A stretch of DNA of 64,000 nt from Verticillium longisporum (taxonomy: Eukaryota; Ascomycota; Sordariomycetes; Glomerellales; Plectosphaerellaceae), in the NCBI GenBank assembly GCA_019188255.1, contig JAETXT010000003.1:5580001-5644000 (forward strand), written 5' to 3'. The notes below the pieces were generated by a model. It was not told the origin of the DNA, searched no databases, and saw only the letters and a list, made by a program, of their open reading frames with translations. Each line of letters starts with the position of its first letter. Position 1 is the stretch's first letter. A program made the translations under genes and the position numbers. Positions 45,728 to 56,936 of the stretch are shown here, piece after piece.

Positions 45728-47284
45728 CTAAGCCGTATGGCCTTCATCACGCTTCTCATCAGACGTGGTCAAGCACCTATAGACACACATCGTCAGCAAA
45801 TAAATAGTGCCCATCATCCGATGGCTTCATTGATCGACTGACCTGGAGGCTATGTCCGACCTGTACTGCATTCCTTCAAAAGCGATGCAACTGACGCCTT
45901 CGTATGCAGCGTGTACCGCCTCTGCAAGACTAGCCCGTACCGCGGCCACGGCAAAGACGCGGCCGCCAGCTGTTCGGAGCTCATCGCCAAGTCGAACCGT
46001 CCCAGCATGGAAGATTTGGATATCTACCTCGACAGTCAGCCAACACGGTCACTAGCCACCAGCCTCGGGTAACAAAACCTCCTACCTTCGGGACCGGCAG
46101 CAATGTCGATTCTATCACCTTGCCTGTGCTCACCGGGATAGCCCTCAGAAGCTATAACCACATTGCAGGCGTACCCCTGCCGAATGCCCAAGACCTGGCT
46201 AGAGAGGGTTCCATTCGTGCAACTCATACAGATGTCTGCCAGGTTGGTGCTGGTGTCCAACAGCGGAATCAAGGATTGTGTCTCCGGATCGCCAAATCGA
46301 ACATTGTACTCGAGGGCTTTTGGCCCTTTAGGTGTGATCATGACACCTGTGAAGAGAATCCCACGAAAGACATGTGCTGGATGAACAACAATCAATCAGT
46401 GCTCGCAGAAGCAGAGTGCAGGATACAACAAAGCACTCTGACATACCGTCAGATCGCAGGCCTTGAAAGGTAGGGACGATTATGTCCTTCTCCATCTGAG
46501 CCATCAGTTCGCGTGATACGAAGTCCACTGGTCCGTAAACCCCCATGCCCCCGGTATTCGGACCCTCTGAACCATTAAATATCCGTTTGTGGTCCTGGAC
46601 CGGTGGCAACGATCTGAAAGTGTGACCGTCACTGAATGTGAGGATGCTTATCTCGTCACCCGAAAGGAACTCCTCGATGACGACTTCTTGATGCCCAAAC
46701 TTCTTGTCGACCATCATCTCGCGGAGCTCTCGCTGGGCTTTTCCCTGCGTCTCTGGGAGAACGACACCTTTCCCAGCAGCAAGACCGGACACCTTGATCA
46801 CTACGCGGTGATTGATAGAAGAAAGATAGTCTCTTGCGTGCTCATACGTGTCAAAGTTGCGGTACTCTGCCGTGGGGATGTCGTAACGTCTCATAAAGTC
46901 TTTTGCAAATGTCTTTGACCCCTCCAGCTTTGCGGCAGCTTTTGATGGTGCAAAACAAGGGATGCCGGCTAGCGAACTCGATGATTAACATCAGGCTCTA
47001 CGATCCAGATAGCAAAACTACCCACCCTGTTCGAAAACGTCAGCAATGCCCTCGACGACAACGTCGTCAGGACCAGGCAGGACGAGATCAACCGCTAAAG
47101 TCCGGGCCAATGCCACAAGGCTCTGGAAGTCGTGCATGTCGGCATGTTCCACGTTGGAAACGTTGGGCGCCATAGCAGCCGTGCCCCCGTTGCCGGGAAC
47201 GACGAAAACGTGCTGGGCCGTTTGGCAGAGCTTCCACGCCAGAGCGTGTTCGCGGCCCCCCCTTCCGATGAGAAGTACTCGCAT
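45728..47284 (-). CDS. Stand-alone phosphoribosylamine-glycine ligase (GARS), possible frame defect
   Basis: The product is a GARS-type ATP-grasp ligase (purine biosynthesis step 2, phosphoribosylamine + glycine + ATP to GAR). The exons are 47284-47026, 46968-46447, 46376-46086, about 46027-45843 and 45776-45728, for ~435 residues. Visible motifs are the N-terminal LLIGRGGREHALAWKL, PGNGGTA, the ATP-grasp VIKVSGLAAGKGVV, NTGGMGVYGP and EYNVRFGDPETQ, then QIFHAGT and GGRVFAV. In ascomycetes GARS is normally fused to AIRS (Ade5,7); here the protein stops right after the GARS domain with a short unrelated tail (DEKRDEGHTA), so it looks like a second, monofunctional copy. Exon 3 ends in phase 1 (GPE-G) but exon 4 begins in phase 0. 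No splice choice I tried keeps frame; one base too many or two too few are needed near 46020-46086. It is either a sequence error or a decaying paralogue. Confidence 0.75.
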
Positions 47285-47791
47285 AATTGAGAGAGGGTCG
47301 GATCAACAACCAGTGGGGTAGAAAATGATGATGCTTTGCAAGAGTTATCGAGGCGCTGGCGGCCTGGGGTTGAGTTATGCCGTGTCTGTTTCTTTGGAAG
47401 TCGGCGCCGGTCTCGAGGGGTGCAGACGAAGCTGTTCGACGAGTTTGGGCGAAGAAAAGTGAGATTCGGGGAACGCATTTTTAAACTTCCTACGCGGGGT
47501 GGCGAGACCATCACGGATGATAAAAACTTAGGTTCCCTGCCTACCTACCTTGAGGACCGAGATTCTGTGGGCTACGCGGCGACCGGCGGTCCATGGATCC
47601 CCAGCATTCTTTCTTCAAGTCAAACACACCGATGGTACTGATTATTATTGTAGCAGTCTTGGATGCATCTCATGTAGGATGCAATGGGAAAAGATATCAT
47701 GAGCTATAAGTAATGGCTATCATCTATGCAAAACGCTTTTCCAACCAGTTGTCGCCTGTCCATACCCCTTTGATTTCTCCCACAGCCCCCC
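47285..47791. other. Intergenic; GARS promoter and asparaginase 3' region
   Basis: About 500 nt with no gene. It contains CCTACCTACCTT near 47539-47551, another member of the TACCT motif family. Confidence 0.4.
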
Positions 47792-49357
47792 TCAGCTCTG
47801 AGGCTGAGGCCCTTCCTGAGGTGTGGGCGCGGTGCCCAGTATCGAGGCTTCGTTCTGCCAGAGGTGTGCACCAGCTTCCTTCAGTAGCTGAACGCACTCC
47901 TCGTTATCCACACGCTGGGCCAGGAAGAGCGGCGTGTTGTTGGCCCAGTTCCTGACGTGCACGCTCGCGCCCTTGACCAGCAGCTCCCGCAGGATCTCTG
48001 TCCGCCCAACGGCGGCCAAATGCACGGCCGTATTGCCCGCATAATCGGCCTTGGTCAGGAGGGGGTGGTGTTCGCCGACGTGGTCCTGCTCAAGGATTTC
48101 CTTGACCGTCTTGAGGTCCCCGTCGCGGATGGCATAGCCGAGCGCGGTGAATGCGGTCTCGGCAGATGATAGACGCGCAATGACGGAATCCAGCGAGCCT
48201 GGGTGGGAGAAGACGGGCCGCGTCTCGGCCGTCATCTCGCCGCGGATGGAGGCCGACATCCTGGCGCTGACCTCGGCGGTCGTCAGGTTGGGAAGAGCCA
48301 GCAGGAAGGAGAGCTTGGTCAGAGCAGCCTCAGTCGTGAGGTCCTGGCCAAAGATGACACCTGCGCGACCCAGGTCGGTGCCCGGGCCGTAGACGGGGGA
48401 GACGAAGCCGTCGAGACACTGGCTGACGTTGACTACGACGATGCCGCGGTCAACCGCGGCCTTGATGACCTTGGTGAGACTGCCATCCACACCACCAGGG
48501 GCGTTGCCCATGCCGAACGTCCGTAGGACAAGGCCGCGAATGTCCGGTCCGCGCAGGACCGAGTCGAGCATCTCGGGCTTGATGCCGGGGAAGATGTGAA
48601 TGCAAGCAACGTGGGCCGTGTCGAGGTGCTGGGTAACCTGGAGTTCGGCAATCTTTGTCGGTCGAAGAACGAGGGGCCAGTTGACGTCGATGCCAAGACC
48701 GTTCATCTTGGCCAGGGGCTCGCAGTTGGGACTGGCAAAGGCATCAAAGTTGACTGCCGAGTTCTTTGTCGTTCTGTTTCCTCGGAAGAGCTTGTGGTGG
48801 AAGAAGAGGCCGACCTCGGGGATGAGGAAGGTTCCCGCAATGATGAGAGAGCCCAGGAGGTTGTCAACGGCGTCCGATTGCAGGGCGAAGATTGGCGCTT
48901 GAGATCCGGTCAGAATAACGGGCTTGCCGAGGTCCGACATCATGAAGGACAGGGCGGACGCCGTATAAGACAGCGAATCGGTGCCGTGCAGAACGACGAA
49001 TCCGTCGTACTGGCGGTAGTTCTCCCTGATGGTCTGGGCGACTTCGGTCCAGCCGGCGGATGAGATGGAGCTCGAATCCAACAAGGGCGAAAATTCTAGG
49101 ACGCCGTAGCGGATGTGACGAGAGTAGGCGCTCGGTGGCGTCCGCAGGCTGTCCAGCATGACCTTCTGGCCATCTTTGTACGCCTCGAGCTGGGGCGGGT
49201 TGGACATGTCGTTGAACGACGGACGAGGCGCCAAAGCAGCTTTGAGGAACCCTCCGATAGGCTGCAGACCGTCGGGCGTCGGCTGCATGCAGATGGTGCC
49301 GCCGGTCATGATGACCAGGACCCGAGACTCTGGCAGGATGGACTGTGTGGTCGCCAT
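47792..49357 (-). CDS. L-asparaginase with C-terminal ankyrin repeats
   Basis: The gene has a single exon of 521 residues. The N-terminal two thirds is a bacterial-type asparaginase domain: VIMTGGTIC near residue 15 (first catalytic Thr), VLHGTDSLSYTASAL (second Thr and Asp), VILTGSQAP, and GIVVVNVSQCLDGFV. About two ankyrin repeats follow from residue ~425 (GNTAVHLAAVGRTEILRELL, NNTPLFLAQRVDNEECVQLL). This layout matches the 60-kDa lysophospholipase/asparaginase (ASPG) type, which hydrolyses asparagine to aspartate and ammonia. No signal peptide is present, so it is likely cytosolic. The frame is open 41 codons upstream to 49480, but MATTQS at 49357 directly precedes the domain and is preferred. 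It is about 500 nt from the GARS-like gene on the same strand. Confidence 0.9.
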   Translation of the reverse strand: MATTQSILPESRVLVIMTGGTICMQPTPDGLQPIGGFLKAALAPRPSFNDMSNPPQLEAYKDGQKVMLDSLRTPPSAYSRHIRYGVLEFSPLLDSSSISSAGWTEVAQTIRENYRQYDGFVVLHGTDSLSYTASALSFMMSDLGKPVILTGSQAPIFALQSDAVDNLLGSLIIAGTFLIPEVGLFFHHKLFRGNRTTKNSAVNFDAFASPNCEPLAKMNGLGIDVNWPLVLRPTKIAELQVTQHLDTAHVACIHIFPGIKPEMLDSVLRGPDIRGLVLRTFGMGNAPGGVDGSLTKVIKAAVDRGIVVVNVSQCLDGFVSPVYGPGTDLGRAGVIFGQDLTTEAALTKLSFLLALPNLTTAEVSARMSASIRGEMTAETRPVFSHPGSLDSVIARLSSAETAFTALGYAIRDGDLKTVKEILEQDHVGEHHPLLTKADYAGNTAVHLAAVGRTEILRELLVKGASVHVRNWANNTPLFLAQRVDNEECVQLLKEAGAHLWQNEASILGTAPTPQEGPQPQS

Positions 49358-50918
49358 TGCGTCTGCTGTATCTCGCGACTGTCCCCGTCTCAGTGCAAGA
49401 TGAAGAGTTTGAGGGCGTGATGTCTTCCAGAGCCAAATGTCAGCCTTTGAATCTGCAGATTTGATTTTCTGGTATGGCAAGATGTGCGCTCAGTTCAAGG
49501 AGGGAAAAAAGTGACCGGAATGCCGCGATCGGCATTTGTAGTGTTGGCAAATAGAGGCACGACGTTCTCATTCAAGAGGGTATGAAACTCACCAGGAACC
49601 AACTCGGAGTTTGGGTTGCGTCGGCTCGTAATTCCACTGGGAGATTCTAAAGCTTCAGTGAGTGGTGTCGACGGCAGATGAAGTCTGGCGATTCTGGGAA
49701 ATTCGTTGGCACAAGAGTCTTAAAATTTGTCTGTCACGGCGGTTCGAGCGATGAGAGAATCGTGGTGGTCGGCTGCTCAGTCGAAAGCATGAAAGTGGAG
49801 AAAACAGGACGGCAGATCCGATTCATCATCGTGCCCATCTGGACGCTCTGTGTATTGTTCCACCAGGGACGAAAACCATGCTTCGAGAAACAAAGGCTCC
49901 GCGGCGACGGAGGTACCGACTGATAAGAGTTACACCGATTTCCTGGCCAGACTGCTGGTGGATCAGCTCCAGGATGGTCATGCGCTACCAAAAACGACGT
50001 GAATCAGTGGTGTCCCGACTCAGGATCACGGAGCCGCTGCCAGGCTCTAGAAAGCGATGGGGTAATCGTTAAGTAACCGCGGGGAAGAAAGGAGACCACA
50101 TGCGAGCACGCAGGGCTCCAGGCGAGGGGCAAAACAAGCAAGTGAGTGTGATTGGAAGTGTTGAACTGGCTTGTGAAATGAGAGTCGTCGAATTGCGGCG
50201 AGCCATCAGGCATGGAGAGTGCCAGACCAAAAAGGTTCTGGAAATGGTGCAAGTCAGAACGCCCGAAAACTTAGCCTTTCTTTCGTTTGCTCGTTGTTGC
50301 ATCAAAAAAAATCTCAGAAGGTTGCAAACACGCAGCCGCCAGCAACTCGGCTTGAGCGGCATCTCAGTTCTTTCTCCCAGTGTTTTATGTTCCTCGGGGT
50401 TTTTCATGATGGAAGAGACATGAATCATACTAAGACTCACGAGACTGGTGCTTCGCTGAGCTGAAATGGAAAGTAGTCGATTCGCGCCTTTGACTGCTCT
50501 TGCCCACTGACTTCTCTGGCCGTCCAGAGGAAGGCACTGAAGGGTGGAGAGGACGCTCGAGCCACCCAAGGGTGGGGGCAGCGCGCATTGAAGGTTCTCT
50601 ACTTGAATAGGACATTGTCGGCCCATGGAAAATAGACCCGATAATAAGTACTGGATGTGTACTGCTCATTGGTCCCGATAACGACAATCTTTCTTGCCGC
50701 GTCCTTGATGGTTCTCTGGACCATCTTTTGCCTGAACCCAACTGACGTACCAGCGCAAACTCGCCATGCCTTGCCACGACAAGCAGGCGTCCCGAACAGA
50801 TCATATCACTTGAATGTCGACAGAAACCTCAACGTAATACCCTGCGAATGCACTGTCGCGACTTTTGACCCCGATTCCCACCGACCTTGACCGGTAGCGC
50901 AAACGCGGCCAACCCACC
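49358..50918. other. Divergent intergenic region, asparaginase / BUR1
   Basis: About 1.56 kb between outward-facing genes. The longest frame (185 codons, minus, 50069-50626) shows no protein-like features. Nothing else is supported. Confidence 0.4.
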
Positions 50919-53118
50919 ATGGAGTCTCCAATGCCCAGCAGCAACGGCGGCTTGTCGCCGCGCTCTTTTGCCATACAACACCAGCGCCCGCGGATCAGCT
51001 TTACAGGATGCTCCAGAATCACGGATTATGAGGTACTCGGCAAGCTTGGTGAGGGTACCTTTGGGTAGGTTTTCTCTGCTTGCCCTTGCTCTTGCCCAAA
51101 TCGCTCCGTCGCTAACCCTCGCTCGCCCAGCGAGGTTCATCGCGCGCGTTCGCGCAAGACCAACGCTCTCGTCGCGCTGAAGAAGATCATCATGCATAAT
51201 GAAAAGGATGGCGTATGTCAAGCCCAGTTCATCGCGCGCAGGCCTTGCCAGGCTATGCGTGACGACCCAAGACCACTTGAGGCTGACGACAATCTCCAGT
51301 TTCCCATTACCGCGCTCCGAGAGATCAAGCTCTTGAAACTGCTCTCCCACGATAATATCCTTCGTCTCGAAGACATGGCAGTGGAGCATCCCCCTAGGTG
51401 TAAGGCACCCAACCATGTCACCCGTTGTCCGAGTACGGGACGCAACGGCTAACCATTCTCCCAGCGAACGATGTGAAACGGAAACGACCGATAATGTACA
51501 TGGTTACACCTTATATGGACCACGATCTTTCTGGACTCCTCGATAACCCCTCGGTCACATTTACCGAACCCCAAATCAAATGCTACATGTTGCAGCTTCT
51601 CGAAGGCCTGCGTTATCTACATGATCAACATATCCTTCACCGAGACATGAAGGCCGCCAATCTGTTGATCAACAACAAAGGAATCCTCCAGATTGCCGAC
51701 TTTGGTCTGGCGAGACACTACGACGGGCCCACGCCCAAGGCCGGCCAGGGAGGTGGAGATGGTAAGCGGGAGTATACCGGCCTGGTCGTCACCAGATGGT
51801 ACAGGCCTCCCGAGCTTCTGCTGCACCTGAAGAAGTACACGACTGCTATTGACGTCTGGGGTGTTGGGTGAGTTGACAAGAATCCTGCTGCCGATCACCG
51901 TCTAACATGGGAGTAGTTGCGTGTTCGGTGAGATGCTTACCGGGAAACCGATCCTTTCGGGTGACAGCGACGGCCATCAGCTAGATATCATCTGGGATCT
52001 TGTGGGCTCGCCGACACCACAAAACATGCCGCTGTGGAGCACACTTCCTGGCTCCGAGGGGCTGCAACCGCGGTCCCGTCCCGGCAACTTGTCCACGAGG
52101 TTCAGGGAACACGGTTCGGCCGCCATCTCGTTGCTCAAGGAGCTTCTGAAGCTGGACTGGAAAACACGCATCAACGCCATCGATGCGCTGCAGCACCCGT
52201 ACTTCAAGATGTCGCCTCTGCCGGCCAAGGCGCACGAACTCCCAACATTTGAGGAAAGTCACGAGTTTGACAGGCGCAAGTTCCACGACCGCAAGGCAGC
52301 CCTACCTCCAGCCCCTAAGGGTGGCACGGTTGGCATGGGCCCCGAAGCGCATGGCGCCAGCGCCGGGTTCAACACTGGTGACGGCTACGCAAACGGTCGC
52401 AACGGGGTGAACGGAGGGCGCCACCCTCATCGCAACGGCGACGAAAGGCGACCGGCGTGGGCGCGCGACAGGCCGATGCCCGGTGAGCGAGGACTGCCAC
52501 CGCGCCCCCCGCACCGGTGGACAGCGGTGACGACCGCGGGGGTACCGTGACCGAAATGGCGGACGCGGACCTCGCAACCCCAGGCCGCCGGGCGCGGACG
52601 TGGACACGTATGTGCCCAGCTACGGTCGTGAAGGTGGACGGCACCGGGATGATCGGCCTCGAGATGACCGACCACCCCTGGACCGACCTCGTGACGATCG
52701 TCCTCCTCTGGATCGCCGCCGTCGTAATAGCAGGGACGACTGGCGCTCCGACCGAGGGCCGGACCGGGCGCCGCAGTACGGCAGCAGGGAGAGACACACA
52801 CGGAGCAGGAGCCGGTCGCCGGTCCGAGATCGCGAGCGTGAACGGGATTATCGCCGTTAGGCACAGCGGCACCCAAGAAACCAGCCACATCAGCAACAAC
52901 CATATCAGCAATATCAGCAGCATCCACATCATCAACAACAACAACACTGGCAGTTCCGGCATACGGGACAATGGGGCTCGCAGGACCAACGGTATCCACA
53001 CGACCCTCGGTACTTGCAGCACCACCAGTTGTACTATCAATACGGTCCACGGCATGGCGGACCGGCCCCGGGCAGAGGCGCGCATTTCCACAATGCGCGA
53101 CATGGGCACTGGCGTTAA
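50919..53118 (+). CDS. BUR1: BUR1/CDK9-type cyclin-dependent kinase (frame breaks and in-frame TAG in the tail)
   Basis: This is the catalytic subunit of a P-TEFb-like kinase that phosphorylates the RNA polymerase II C-terminal domain and elongation factors. The exons are 50919-51064, 51131-51212, 51300-51399, 51465-51867 and 51917 onward. The kinase core shows GEGTFG, VALKK, the cyclin-binding helix PITALRE exactly as in CDK9, [20 protein letters not shown] and [11 protein letters not shown]. After residue ~425 the tail is low-complexity. As written, the frame stops at 52550. Adding one C at 52505-52510 (C6) and one G at 52538-52542 (G5) joins it to an Arg/Asp-rich tail ([30 protein letters not shown]), reaching TAG at 52858 with exactly 558 residues. 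Past that TAG, 85 more codons stay open, His/Gln/Tyr-rich, to TAA at 53116-53118. The real end is thus 52860 or 53118. Kinase identity is firm. Confidence 0.88.
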
Positions 53119-53366
53119 ATTGGCATGGCCAGGGTGATTTTTTTTCCCACGGCAAAGTAAAGAGACAGTTGGCTTCGAGCAATCCATCATAAGGCGGGGG
53201 AGTACCGGAATATCATTGGGCGAGCACGTCGCGCGAGGCTCAACCAAGCGGGCAAGGCAGCTGGGGGCGGAAGGAGGATAGGAGGTGGCGGCAGCGGGAA
53301 GTGAAATATGGTTGGTACGTCTCTCTAGCTGGTGTATGAAAATGGAATATGGGGACAATTTTAAAA

Positions 53367-54059
53367 TCACAAATCCGAATCGTTGCTTTCTTCCTCGTGA
53401 ATCGTCTGGGCGACCAAGCCGGCCGTGCGTCTCCTTCGCTTCGGGGGCATTTCCTCGAGGAGATGCCAGTCCGTCTCGCCCGAGGACGAGTTCTCGGTCT
53501 TGGCCGGCGTGACGGGCCGCACGAGCTCGTCGTAGTAGTCTGGCCTGCGGAGCGCGTGTCGTCCCGTGCCGAGGGCCGACGTGATGATGCCGGAGGCCAG
53601 GGCCATGAAGAGACCGGCAAAGAGACCGATGAGAGCGCCGCAGCCAACCTGTAGGTGAGGTTAGGTCCAGGACGACAGGGGAGTGCCGAAAGCGAGGCAA
53701 GGGGGATGGTAGACCAACAAATATGTACAGGGGCTACAGAAATTGTCAGTTTTGATGCATCAAGCGGCTTGGGTGACGGATCGGAAGGCTTTATTTACCT
53801 CGAGGCTCACGAACAAGCCAGTGATGGCCTGCACCCACGACCAGGCGTAGGAGAGCACAAGGGTGACTGGCGACAGCAGGAACAGGGCGAAAGCGATGAC
53901 CTTGGAGAGGAGCAACCAGATGATTTTCAGGGGAAAGGCGCAGACAGCCCAGAGCATGACGGCGGTCTGCCAGAGGACCGTCTGCCATGTGGCCATGGCT
54001 GGGCCTGTCGGGTCGAGGGCGACTTGGGGAGGATGGATGGCCGTGACGGTCGTGTCCAT
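53367..54059 (-). CDS. Unrecognised small multi-span membrane protein
   Basis: Two exons, 54059-53799 and 53648-53367, are joined in phase 0 across a 150-nt intron (GTAAAT...TACAG) and encode 180 residues. The first exon holds two or three hydrophobic segments (TAVMLWAVCAFPLKIIWLLL, KVIAFALFLLSPVTLVLSYA, WVQAITGLFVSLE). The second begins with another (ALIGLFAGLFMALASGIIT) and ends in a hydrophilic, basic then acidic tail (PPKRRRRTAG ... EEESNDSDL). I do not recognise the family; the arrangement is that of a small ER- or organelle-type membrane protein. The start at MDTTVTA is the first true ATG. The gene is divergent from the AMPK beta gene, with ~1 kb between them. Confidence 0.7.
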
Positions 54060-55110
54060 GACGATCAATCAGGGCATTGGCGTGAGAGACGGGGACGCAC
54101 TGGGCTTGAGCTTGATGCTGGATAAAAGAGAGTTGGACGTCAGGAATGGACGAGCAGCGGGACCTCTGTGCGAGGTGGACGTCACGTCACGGTTCCTTCA
54201 TTCCTGTCATGGCAAGACGCAGGTACGTCGCTCTCAGCACGGATACTGCTGGGGATCCAGAGCTCAAGCTTGAGCTCGAGCTTGTGAGACGAGTTGATTG
54301 ACAGGAGGTTGATGGATTACATAAGACAGGACCACCCGGACGGCAGCAAGAGCAAGTACCGCGCAAGGGCACTCATCCCCAGCGTGTCCACCGTCACAGC
54401 GCACAGCACAGGCCCAGGCACAGACGCGGGTGGGCAAGAGCCCCTCCATCTCCCACCGCTTCTGTTCTCACCCAGCCGCCTGCCTTATCTCACTCACTGG
54501 ATCCGGACCTCTCTCCTGCCTGTTCCTTGCCGACCTAACCCTTAGGTAGGTACCTCGACGTTCCGTTTTCACCGGACCCCCCTCCCCTCCCCTCCGTCAC
54601 CGAACTCACCCAAGTTCACCTCACCTCACCTCACCTCGCCTTCTTGCTCCTCCATTTCGCAAACGGCACATATCATCACCAACGAACATCAGAACGGCAA
54701 GCAGCAGCACAGCACACAGCCGTCGACAACCCCGCCGACCCGCATTACCCCCCCCCAACCGCGCCGCTGCTGCGAGGGGGCCGCTGTCCCGCGATAGCGC
54801 CTGAGACCTGTCACGCGTATCGAGTTCCTTCACAGGCTAGGCGTACCCTCCGATCGCGCCAGCTCGTCCACCCATCCACCGCCAGCCGAAACTCATCACA
54901 CAAAGAGCCACGAGACCAGTCTCTGCACCGCGACTGGACCCCGCGCCCGCCCCGTTGACCTGCCGGCACCCAACTGCACCCCTTGCTCGTCAACTTTACT
55001 CTTTGCCCATCTCCTCACCCAGCCAAGAGGGTGCTTTTATCCCCCCGCACAGTCAGGAGTTGAGGTCGCCGTCGTCCCACCTGGGGGGACCGCCAAAAAA
55101 AATACTCAAG
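54060..55110. other. Divergent intergenic region, membrane protein / AMPK beta
   Basis: About 1.05 kb without a gene. It contains an imperfect 20-bp palindrome (CAAGCTTGAGCTCGAGCTTG, about 54266-54288), TAGGTAGGTACC at 54543-54554, and CACCT pentamer repeats near 54617-54640. Confidence 0.4.
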
Positions 55111-56647
55111 ATGGGCAACAACCCCTCCTCCGCGTCCAAGCCCGCCACCCCCGTCTCTTCCAACCCAGCATCCGCCCACGACTCACCCAAGAACCCCAAG
55201 AGGGATTCGAAGCACATCATCCCCCACCGCACAACCGAACGGGTCGCCGCGCCCCCGAGGCCTCTCTCCACCAGGCCCAGGGGTCCACCATCAGCAAGGC
55301 CTCGAGACCCTCCAGTACAACCCCATCGCCGGCATCGCCAGCGCCTCGCCCTCCTCCAGCCCCAAGAGCAACAACTCGGCCCCGCCGCCACGGCCGTCCG
55401 ACTCCAAGACGATCCCCCGCGATGAGCCCACCAAGCCGCTAGACGTCCCGACAGCCCATACCGAGCCCTCGTCCCTGCGCTCCCACATCTCCGCCCACGT
55501 CGACGGTGCCGGCCTCGTGTCCCAGAGCAGCGTCAACGACATGTCCTATCTCACGCGGCCCCCGCGCCTGCCGCTCCCCATTGAGGAGGAGGTCCATACT
55601 CCCGGCTCCCCCATCATCGCGCCGGCCGATGGCGACACCCCCATGGTCGACCCCGGCTCGCTCGATTCCGACCCCATGACCCGCAAGTCCTCGGCCCTCA
55701 GCAGCAACACGGTCGACGACGACGACGGCGAGGAGCTCATGGTCGACAAAACCCGCCCCACCGTTCCTACCCAGCTGCTCTGGACTCGTGGAGGAGAGAA
55801 AGTCTACGTCACCGGCACCATTTTCCAATGGAATCGCAAGCAACGACTGCATCCCGTGTAAGTTCTTGCCATCCTTTTGTTTGGGTTCGACGGCTACGGG
55901 TCATGGATGCTTCTCACCACATTGTGCTACCCACATGCTGACTCGACATGCCCTACAGCGAAGGCAAACCCGGCGTCTTCTCCGGCACGGTCCACATTCT
56001 CCCCGGCACCCACCATGTGCGGTTCTTGGTCGACGGCATCATGCAGACGTCGCCGGATCTGCCGACAACCGTCGACTTTGGCAACAACCTCGTCAACTAC
56101 ATCGAGGTCAGCGCCGATGACCTGCCCTCGCAAAAGAAGGCTGGCCAGGGCGCGTCAGCCGCGGCCGGCGCCGGTGCCGCCGACGGCCAGGCGGCGGTGA
56201 AGCCATCAGCCTCGCAGACGGACGACTCGGCCAAGCCGCTGCCGAGGGGCAAATCCGTGCCGTCTCCCAGCCAATACTTCCACCAGATCCCCAAGTACCT
56301 CGTCGACTTTGACCAGGCCGAGGACTCGCCCTCGTACCAGTACGCCGTGACGGCCATTGAGAAGCTGCCGACGCCGCCCAGCCTTCCGGGCTTCCTGGGC
56401 AAGCCCATCCTCAACGCCGCCGTCCTCATGAAGGACGACAACAGCGTGCTCAACATGCCGAATCACACGGTACTCAACCATCTCGCCACGAGCAGCATCA
56501 AGAACAACATCTTGGCTGTGTCAGCGACGACTCGCTACAAGAGCAAGGTATGTCGGACAAGGCGTGTCTGGAGACGGCCGATTTCTAACATGAGGCTACT
56601 AGTATGTCACGACCATCGTGTACAAGCCGACCTCGACGGACGACTAG
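55111..56647 (+). CDS. SNF1/AMPK beta subunit (GAL83/SIP family), apparent frameshifts in the N-terminal region
   Basis: This is the scaffold subunit of the SNF1 energy-sensing kinase, binding catalytic alpha and gamma subunits. The exons are 55111-55857, 55959-56547 and 56603-56647. MGNNPSSA is a plausible N-myristoylation start. The glycogen-binding (CBM48) domain contains TQLLWTRGGEKVYVTGTIFQW and HHVRFLVDGIMQ; the C-terminal ASC domain ends YVTTIVYKPTSTDD. The N-terminal disordered part needs two single-base additions. One is in the C5 run at 55252-55256, which turns PPRPLS into PPEASLHQAQGS. The other lies between about 55280 and 55345, for example C4 at 55321-55324. Afterwards the frame reads SPKSNNSAPPPRPS...IPRDEPTKPLDVP. 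With both additions the coding length is exactly 460 residues. As written, translation would stop at 55425, before either domain. Confidence 0.87.
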
Positions 56648-56936
56648 GGGCGCGACGTCGCAGGGGCAGTGACTGGATTGCGTGATGACGAAGAGAGCTT
56701 GGGCAGAGTGACGATGCGTCTGTGCTGCGAGCTGCGGAAACGCGGAAGCAACGATTCCCTTCTATAGAGGGGGGGTTGGGAATCACATCTAGACGATTTC
56801 GGCCGATTATTTCGGGGAACCGATTATTCCGGGGAACCGATTGCAATGAACAGAAAAACATGCACAATTTCACAGGGCGCCTAAACACACACGCACACAC
56901 ACACAAACCCGGCTTGTGGGCCAAAGGCGTCCCCGT

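Noticed and set aside
50069..50626. 185-codon minus-strand frame upstream of BUR1
   Set aside because: No splice signals or protein-like features; it lies in a divergent promoter region.
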